A program made the translations under genes and the position numbers. The notes below the pieces were generated by a model that was given only the letters and a program-made list of their open reading frames with translations, was not told where the DNA came from and ran no database searches. A DNA stretch of 9,371 bases from NCBI GenBank assembly GCA_015494735.1, contig WGAQ01000041.1, positions 1 to 9,371 on the forward strand. Direction: 5' to 3'. Every line of letters begins with the position of its first letter. Within the stretch, counting starts at the first letter, position 1. Positions 5,422 to 9,371 of the stretch are shown here, piece by piece. This DNA comes from Caldifarciminota bacterium (GTDB taxonomy: Bacteria; Hydrothermota; Hydrothermia; LBFQ01; DSFT01).

Positions 5422-7649
5422 AGTATCTTCTCGCGAAGAGTAATCCGCCTCAGAGTATTTCGGAGCATACGGAAGAAGTTCTTCGGAGAATAGAGCAGTT
5501 GAGGGATGTACATGGCAATTCCGTATCGGAAGAGGACTGGGACCTTCTTCGCTATGCCGCTCTCTATCACGATACGGGGAAGGCCAGCACCCCCTTCCAG
5601 ATGTCCATAAGGGGGAATCGAAAGCACGGAGATGCCATTCCCCACAATTATCTTTCGGTGGCATTCCTTCCTGACGATGTGGAGGATGAATTGCTCGCTG
5701 CTGTCGTGGCTTTCCATCACTGGAGGAGTTTTCCCGATTTAAATCACGAAAAACTTAAATCCGCTTATGAGGACCTGCAGAATTTATTGCCCCTGCTTCG
5801 GAAGGAGATGGAAGTCCTGGGAATTTCGGTGAATCTGTCCCCTTTTTCGAAGTGGGCAAGGTGGCTCCGATTTCTGAGGAAACATGTTTATGACAGGGTG
5901 ACGCAGTTCAGGTTTTCTCTCGACGAGTTGTTGAAAATAAAGAAAGAGGAGTACCCGTATCGGAGATTCGTCCTTCTGGTGGGGCTCCTCAACAGGGCCG
6001 ACCACAGCGCTTCCGCGGGAGTGGATGCCGAAAAGCCACCTGTGGATAAGTATTCAGGTGCAATGCAACGATTTCGCCAGTTAGAGGTCGGGAATCCATG
6101 GCAGGTCGAAGTTCTGTCGGAAAGGGATAAATTGGAGCAAAACGGGATTCTTTCTGCTTCGACCGGTATGGGAAAGACGGAATTTGCCCTCATGTGGGCG
6201 GGGAAGGATAAACTCCTTTATACGCTTCCCATGAGGGCTTCCACCAATGCAATGTTCCAGAGATTCTGCAGGTTGTTCGGCAGGGACACAGTGGGTCTCA
6301 TTCACTCCGAATCCCTGGGCCTTCTTCTGAAGGAGAATCCGGATACGGACGATGTCTTCCACCTTCACGATACGGCCCGTCAACTTTCATTCAATGTGAT
6401 GGTTAGTACGGCTGACCAGATTTTCACTTCCGTTCTTCGATACAGGGGGTTCGAGAGGATTTATGCCACCTTGGCCACATCCCGTGTGGTTGTGGATGAG
6501 ATTCAGGCTTATTCTCCCAGAACCCTGGCCATCATAGTCAGGGGGCTGAAGGAGATGGAGGAGATGGGCGGGAAATGGCTCGTGATTACCGCCACCGTTC
6601 CCCGTTTTCTGCTGGATGGAGGTTATATTGAACCCGAATGGATGGAAAGGAGAATCCTGCCCGCTGTGAGACACAGGGTCCGTAAAATCGATGATAATCT
6701 TCTGGATGCAGTTGATATGGTCAGGAAACTCTCGAGGAGACACAGAAGGGTCCTCGTTATCTTCAATACGGTGAAGAGGGCTCAGGAGTTTTACAGGAGA
6801 CTGGAGGGGGTTAATAAACTGCTTATCCATTCCCGATTCACGTGGAGGGACAGGGGAAACAGGGAATCTGCTGTCATGGGTGATTTCGAGGGTGTTCTTA
6901 TTTCGACTCAGGTGGTGGAGGTTTCTCTGGATATAGATTTCGATGTTCTCCTCACCGACCTCGCCCCCTACGATGTCATGGTCCAGAGGATGGGAAGGGT
7001 CTGGCGGAAGAGTAACAGGGGCAATTACGACAGCCCCGAGCCCAATGTGTATGTCTTCAGGGGTGATTCGAAGGAGATTACCGGAAATGGTAAGGTTTAC
7101 GAGAGGGTTCTGGTGGAAAAGACGTGGGATTTTCTGAATGAGGGTCTTCTGAGTGAGGAGGAGAAGGCCAATCGAACGGAGGAATTTTATTCCATTGAAA
7201 ATCTCCGGGGAACGGGTTATATCAGGACTTTCGAACTGGCTTTCAGGGAATCCGGTAATGTGATATTCGATTCCAGAAGTCAGGCGCAGGAAGTCTTCAG
7301 GGACATATATTCGGTGGATGTTATTCCGGAGGTTCTGCTTGAGCGGGGAGTGGGTGATATCGAATTTCGGGATAAACTGGGTATATCTTCCCATGAGTCT
7401 CTGAGGTCTGTCCTCGAAAGGAGCGCAGATTTCATGGGTGACAGGAGGAGGAGATTGCTTTTCATGAATATGCTGAAGGAGTTTTCGGTTCAGGTTCCAG
7501 CTTATATGTTGCATAAGGTCCCGATATATCCGCTGTCTGATATCACGGGAAATCCGTATCACTCCAGCATGAGGGTTGCTGGTATCCCTTACGATGATGA
7601 AGTTGGCGTCGTTCCGTTCGATGGGGAAGATGAGACTGTCTTCATCTGA
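5397..7649 (+). CDS. cas3: CRISPR-associated helicase-nuclease Cas3 (HD fused to helicase)
   Basis: Cas3 is recruited by target-bound Cascade, where it unwinds and degrades the invading DNA with 3'-to-5' helicase and single-strand nuclease activities. The 750-residue product has an N-terminal HD nuclease with His24, the pair His58-Asp59 (ALYHDTGK), His83, His107-His108 (AFHHWR) and Asp202 (NRADHS), so its metal site looks intact. The helicase core follows: Walker A STGMGKTE (255-262), DEIQ box VVVDEIQAY (364-372), motif III ITAT (397-400), STQVVEVSLDID (503-514) and motif VI QRMGRVWR (530-537). The ATG at 5397 lies ten bases past AGGAGGG (5381-5387), inside the 3' end of cas5, in a +1 overlapping frame. 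The 3' end overlaps cas4. All motifs are present, so the enzyme is probably active. Confidence 0.96.
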   Translation: MVEQDARIEYLLAKSNPPQSISEHTEEVLRRIEQLRDVHGNSVSEEDWDLLRYAALYHDTGKASTPFQMSIRGNRKHGDAIPHNYLSVAFLPDDVEDELLAAVVAFHHWRSFPDLNHEKLKSAYEDLQNLLPLLRKEMEVLGISVNLSPFSKWARWLRFLRKHVYDRVTQFRFSLDELLKIKKEEYPYRRFVLLVGLLNRADHSASAGVDAEKPPVDKYSGAMQRFRQLEVGNPWQVEVLSERDKLEQNGILSASTGMGKTEFALMWAGKDKLLYTLPMRASTNAMFQRFCRLFGRDTVGLIHSESLGLLLKENPDTDDVFHLHDTARQLSFNVMVSTADQIFTSVLRYRGFERIYATLATSRVVVDEIQAYSPRTLAIIVRGLKEMEEMGGKWLVITATVPRFLLDGGYIEPEWMERRILPAVRHRVRKIDDNLLDAVDMVRKLSRRHRRVLVIFNTVKRAQEFYRRLEGVNKLLIHSRFTWRDRGNRESAVMGDFEGVLISTQVVEVSLDIDFDVLLTDLAPYDVMVQRMGRVWRKSNRGNYDSPEPNVYVFRGDSKEITGNGKVYERVLVEKTWDFLNEGLLSEEEKANRTEEFYSIENLRGTGYIRTFELAFRESGNVIFDSRSQAQEVFRDIYSVDVIPEVLLERGVGDIEFRDKLGISSHESLRSVLERSADFMGDRRRRLLFMNMLKEFSVQVPAYMLHKVPIYPLSDITGNPYHSSMRVAGIPYDDEVGVVPFDGEDETVFI

Positions 7650-8157
7650 AAATAGAGTCCTGTTCACCGGGACACAGGTGGCCTATTACTTCCTCTGCAA
7701 AAGGAAACTGTGGCTGTTTTCGAAGGGTCTGGGGATGGAGAAGAATTCGGAGCTGGTGAATCTGGGAAAGGTGATAGATGAATTCGCTTTTGAGAGGGAA
7801 AAGAAGCGGGAAGGTTATTCGGATGAGCCTGTCAGGGTGGATTTCCTGAGGGTCAGGGATGGGATAGTGGTTCATGAGGTTAAGAAGTCGAGCAGTATGG
7901 AGGAAGTTCACGAATGGCAGGTTAAGTATTACATCTGGTATCTTCGGAGGAAAGGCATTTCGGTCAGGGGAGGGGTCATTCACTATCCCCGCTCTTTCAG
8001 GACCAGAGAGGTGAGTTTTTCGCCGGAGGATGCCCGATTAATCGAGGAAGCCCTTGGAGGAATAAGGGAAGTCCTTTCCCGACCGCAGCCTCCCCCTCCC
8101 CGCAGAACGAAGATATGCCGCAAATGTGCCTATTTCGAATTTTGCTTCGTCAAATGA
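7630..8157 (+). CDS. cas4: CRISPR-associated exonuclease Cas4
   Basis: Cas4 is a RecB-like Fe-S nuclease that trims prespacers and helps select PAM and orientation with Cas1-Cas2. The 175-residue product has the four cluster cysteines in the family pattern: Cys23 (FLCKRK) near the N-terminus, and Cys163, Cys166 and Cys172 in CRKCAYFEFC near the end. Nuclease residues visible are Asp71 (VRVDFLRV), Glu83 and Lys85 (HEVKKS) and Gln97/Tyr101 (QVKYYIWYL). The ATG at 7630 overlaps cas3 by 20 bases; an in-frame ATG at 7576 lies deep in cas3 and adds residues outside the family core. Only a weak GGGGAA precedes 7630. It is the last recognisable cas gene, and the usual following cas1 and cas2 are absent, so its adaptation partners would have to be encoded elsewhere. 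Confidence 0.92.
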   Translation: MRLSSSENRVLFTGTQVAYYFLCKRKLWLFSKGLGMEKNSELVNLGKVIDEFAFEREKKREGYSDEPVRVDFLRVRDGIVVHEVKKSSSMEEVHEWQVKYYIWYLRRKGISVRGGVIHYPRSFRTREVSFSPEDARLIEEALGGIREVLSRPQPPPPRRTKICRKCAYFEFCFVK

Positions 8158-8320
8158 ATTTCAATCCAGAGCACTCAAATACTTCTTTAATCGACCCCAT
8201 GAGACTTTTCTGCTCCTCCGGGCAGGACTTCTTTCCTGCTATGGGGACATCGGAGAACCCGGAGAGCCGAAAGATGAATCCCTCAACATAAAAGTGGGCC
8301 TGAAATACATCCTGTGCCGG
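8158..8320. other. Gene-poor stretch between cas4 and the convergent membrane gene
   Basis: No convincing gene is seen here. The strongest structure is a 6-bp hairpin, GCAGGA (8222-8227) with TCCTGC (8234-8239) around a CTTCTT loop. It has no following T-run, so it is at best a weak terminator for the operon. A + strand frame of 45 codons (8154-8291) overlaps the cas4 stop but has no SD. On the minus strand, 56 open codons continue in frame after the amber stop of the membrane gene, ending at a TGA at 8150-8152. No sequence resembling cas1 or cas2 was recognised by eye. Confidence 0.5.
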
Positions 8321-8635
8321 CTAAGGCTCTGACGGGAACTTCGGGGAGGAGGGAACGAAAAAACCTAACAGGAAAATCACCAGACTAAACAGCCCCATAA
8401 TGTACAGCACGATATACCATATCCAGAAGAGGACAGGGAGAGCAGCCAACGAGACTATGAAAACCCCGACCTGTATCCAGAAAGCCTTCCAGCCTCCCAG
8501 TTCCAGCGAGAGAACGAAACCCACAACCGGAGGAACCAGAAATATCCCTATAGGTATCACTATCCATGCGACAGATACTGCCGCGAGCAGCATTATAACA
8601 AACCCCACGATTAAATTATAAATCACGAACTCCAC
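8321..8635 (-). CDS. Small multi-pass membrane protein, unknown function
   Basis: I do not recognise a family. The 104-residue product is strongly hydrophobic, with about four likely membrane helices: residues 4-22, 24-44, 52-70 and 72-95. A short polar linker, ELGGWKA (45-51), lies between helices 2 and 3, and the tail is PSSPKFPSEP. Tryptophan and tyrosine cluster in WIWYIVLY (71-78). It reads opposite to the cas operon and away from the CRISPR array. The proposed start is GTG at 8633-8635, directly after an in-frame TGA, inside the degenerate terminal repeat, with no SD. A start at the ATG of Met15 is possible, and the 5' end may have been changed by the array boundary. The amber stop is followed by 56 more open in-frame codons. 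Consistent hydrophobicity makes it a likely real gene. Its position suggests it could be read from transcripts running out of the array. Confidence 0.6.
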   Translation of the reverse strand: MEFVIYNLIVGFVIMLLAAVSVAWIVIPIGIFLVPPVVGFVLSLELGGWKAFWIQVGVFIVSLAALPVLFWIWYIVLYIMGLFSLVIFLLGFFVPSSPKFPSEP

Positions 8636-8652
8636 TCAAGTCAGATGGGGAC
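8629..8652 (-). repeat. Degenerate terminal CRISPR repeat (trailer end)
   Basis: The last 24 bases of the 30-bp repeat are kept with a single change (A for G at 8639). The six bases at 8623-8628 no longer match apart from one position. In minus-strand orientation the loss is at the repeat's 3' end, the usual pattern for the repeat farthest from the leader. The following 36-bp spacer occupies 8653-8688. Confidence 0.85.
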
Positions 8653-9371
8653 CACCCAACAGGTCGATGGAGAAATTTCCGATGTTTAGTTCACACTCCA
8701 CTCAGGTCAGATGGGGACACAAAATTTTTAGTTCTCGCGCGGTCAGTTTTTCGGTTCACACTCCACTCAGGTCAGATGGGGACATTTCGCGCTTATGGAG
8801 GCTCGGGATTCAGGTTGATGTTCACACTCCACTCAGGTCAGATGGGGACTAGTATAGTGCTATGCCCTTTACGGCGTATTGTTGAGTTCACACTCCACTC
8901 AGGTCAGATGGGGACATGTATCATGCCCCACGTGCACCAGCCCGGCCCTCAGTTCACACTCCACTCAGGTCAGATGGGGACCGAAACTGATATCCAGCGG
9001 CGATGAAGCCGATATCAGTTCACACTCCACTCAGGTCAGATGGGGACCCATAAATTGCTGATAATCACGCTCTTCCAATTGCTGTTCACACTCCACTCAG
9101 GTCAGATGGGGACGGGGTTATTGCCATAACCATTATCGGCAAGAATCTCAGTTCACACTCCACTCAGGTCAGATGGGGACTGGCCGTCATTCAGAAAACC
9201 CGCACCCTTTTCGCGTTCACACTCCACTCAGGTCAGATGGGGACATGTGCAGACGGAGTTTGTGATGCCACCTGCAAACTCGTTCACACTCCACTCAGGT
9301 CAGATGGGGACCAATTCCAGAACTTCAAACTTGCAGATAAAAAAATTGTTCACACTCCACTCAGGTCAGAT
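8629..9371 (-). CRISPR. CRISPR array, type I-B-like, 30-bp repeats, continues past the window edge
   Basis: Ten identical complete 30-bp repeats begin GTTCACACTCC and end AGATGGGGAC (+ strand) at 8689, 8754, 8820, 8886, 8952, 9018, 9084, 9151, 9215 and 9282. An eleventh at 9348 is cut by the window end, and a degenerate one ends at 8652. The eleven spacers, left to right, measure 36, 35, 36, 36, 36, 36, 36, 37, 34, 37 and 36 bp, and no two are alike. Read on the minus strand, the repeat ends GTGTGAAC, resembling the AUUGAAAC 8-nt handle of known type I-B crRNAs. The degenerate repeat lies at the left end. Both facts suggest minus-strand transcription from a leader beyond the right edge. With Cas6 cutting eight bases before the repeat end, crRNAs would start GUGUGAAC. 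The array is certain; the strand is inferred. Confidence 0.97.

Noticed and set aside
7576..7629. Longer cas4 reading frame starting at 7576
   Set aside because: It would overlap cas3 by over 70 bases with no SD, and the extra residues do not resemble Cas4. ATG 7630 is preferred.
6387..7667. 426-codon open frame antisense to cas3
   Set aside because: It is a shadow of cas3, whose catalytic motifs are all intact. The antisense product has unconvincing composition (rich in His, Pro, Ile and Asn) and no recognisable domain.
8241..8248. ATGGGGAC resembling the end of the CRISPR repeat
   Set aside because: Only eight bases match and the preceding bases do not; not a repeat remnant.
8154..8291. 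45-codon + strand frame overlapping the cas4 stop (ATGA)
   Set aside because: It has no SD, no recognisable features and a composition unlike its neighbours; probably chance.
8400..8621. 73-codon + strand frame opposite the membrane gene
   Set aside because: It is a low-complexity Thr/Pro/Ser-rich complement of a hydrophobic gene, with no SD or known motif.

Overview
This window holds a compact type I-B CRISPR-Cas effector locus. It is probably from a thermophilic bacterium: the genes are tightly packed, AGG/AGA arginine and ATA isoleucine codons are frequent, Shine-Dalgarno (SD) sites are strong and bacterial in form, and the effector set matches the Thermotoga neapolitana-like (Tneap, Cst1/Cst2/Cas5t) branch. 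The species cannot be named from the sequence.

Layout. Positions 18-1154 (+) encode a MEMO-family protein (AmmeMemoRadiSam system protein B) with an extra N-terminal domain. Only seven bases later a single + strand operon begins: cas6 (1162-1929), cas8b1/cst1 (1978-3780), cas7/cst2 (3777-4709), cas5 (4753-5421), cas3 with fused HD nuclease (5397-7649) and cas4 (7630-8157). Most junctions overlap or nearly touch. Inside the 3' end of cas8b1 a perfect SD precedes an in-frame ATG at 3436, which would produce a separate 114-residue small subunit, Cas11b. A perfect 9-bp hairpin (4711-4731) sits between cas7 and cas5. No cas1 or cas2 is present in the window.

After cas4 there is a short gene-poor stretch (8158-8320), then a minus-strand gene for a small four-helix membrane protein (8321-8635). 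Its proposed GTG start lies inside the terminal, partly degenerate CRISPR repeat. From there to the window edge runs a CRISPR array: one degenerate terminal repeat, ten identical complete 30-bp repeats, one repeat cut by the window end, and eleven spacers of 34-37 bp. The degenerate repeat on the left and the GTGTGAAC end of the reverse-complement repeat both suggest the array is transcribed leftward (minus strand) from a leader beyond the right edge. It would then converge on the cas operon and run toward the membrane-protein gene.

How it works together. Cas6 would cut the pre-crRNA in the repeats. Cas5, Cas7, Cas8b1 and Cas11b would form the Cascade surveillance complex around the crRNA. 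Cas3 would be recruited to unwind and degrade target DNA. Cas4 normally assists Cas1-Cas2 in choosing spacers, and those partners must be elsewhere if adaptation is active. The most notable points are the internally encoded Cas11b, the cas7/cas5 hairpin, the missing cas1-cas2, the membrane gene abutting the array, and the MEMO gene joined to the cas operon.
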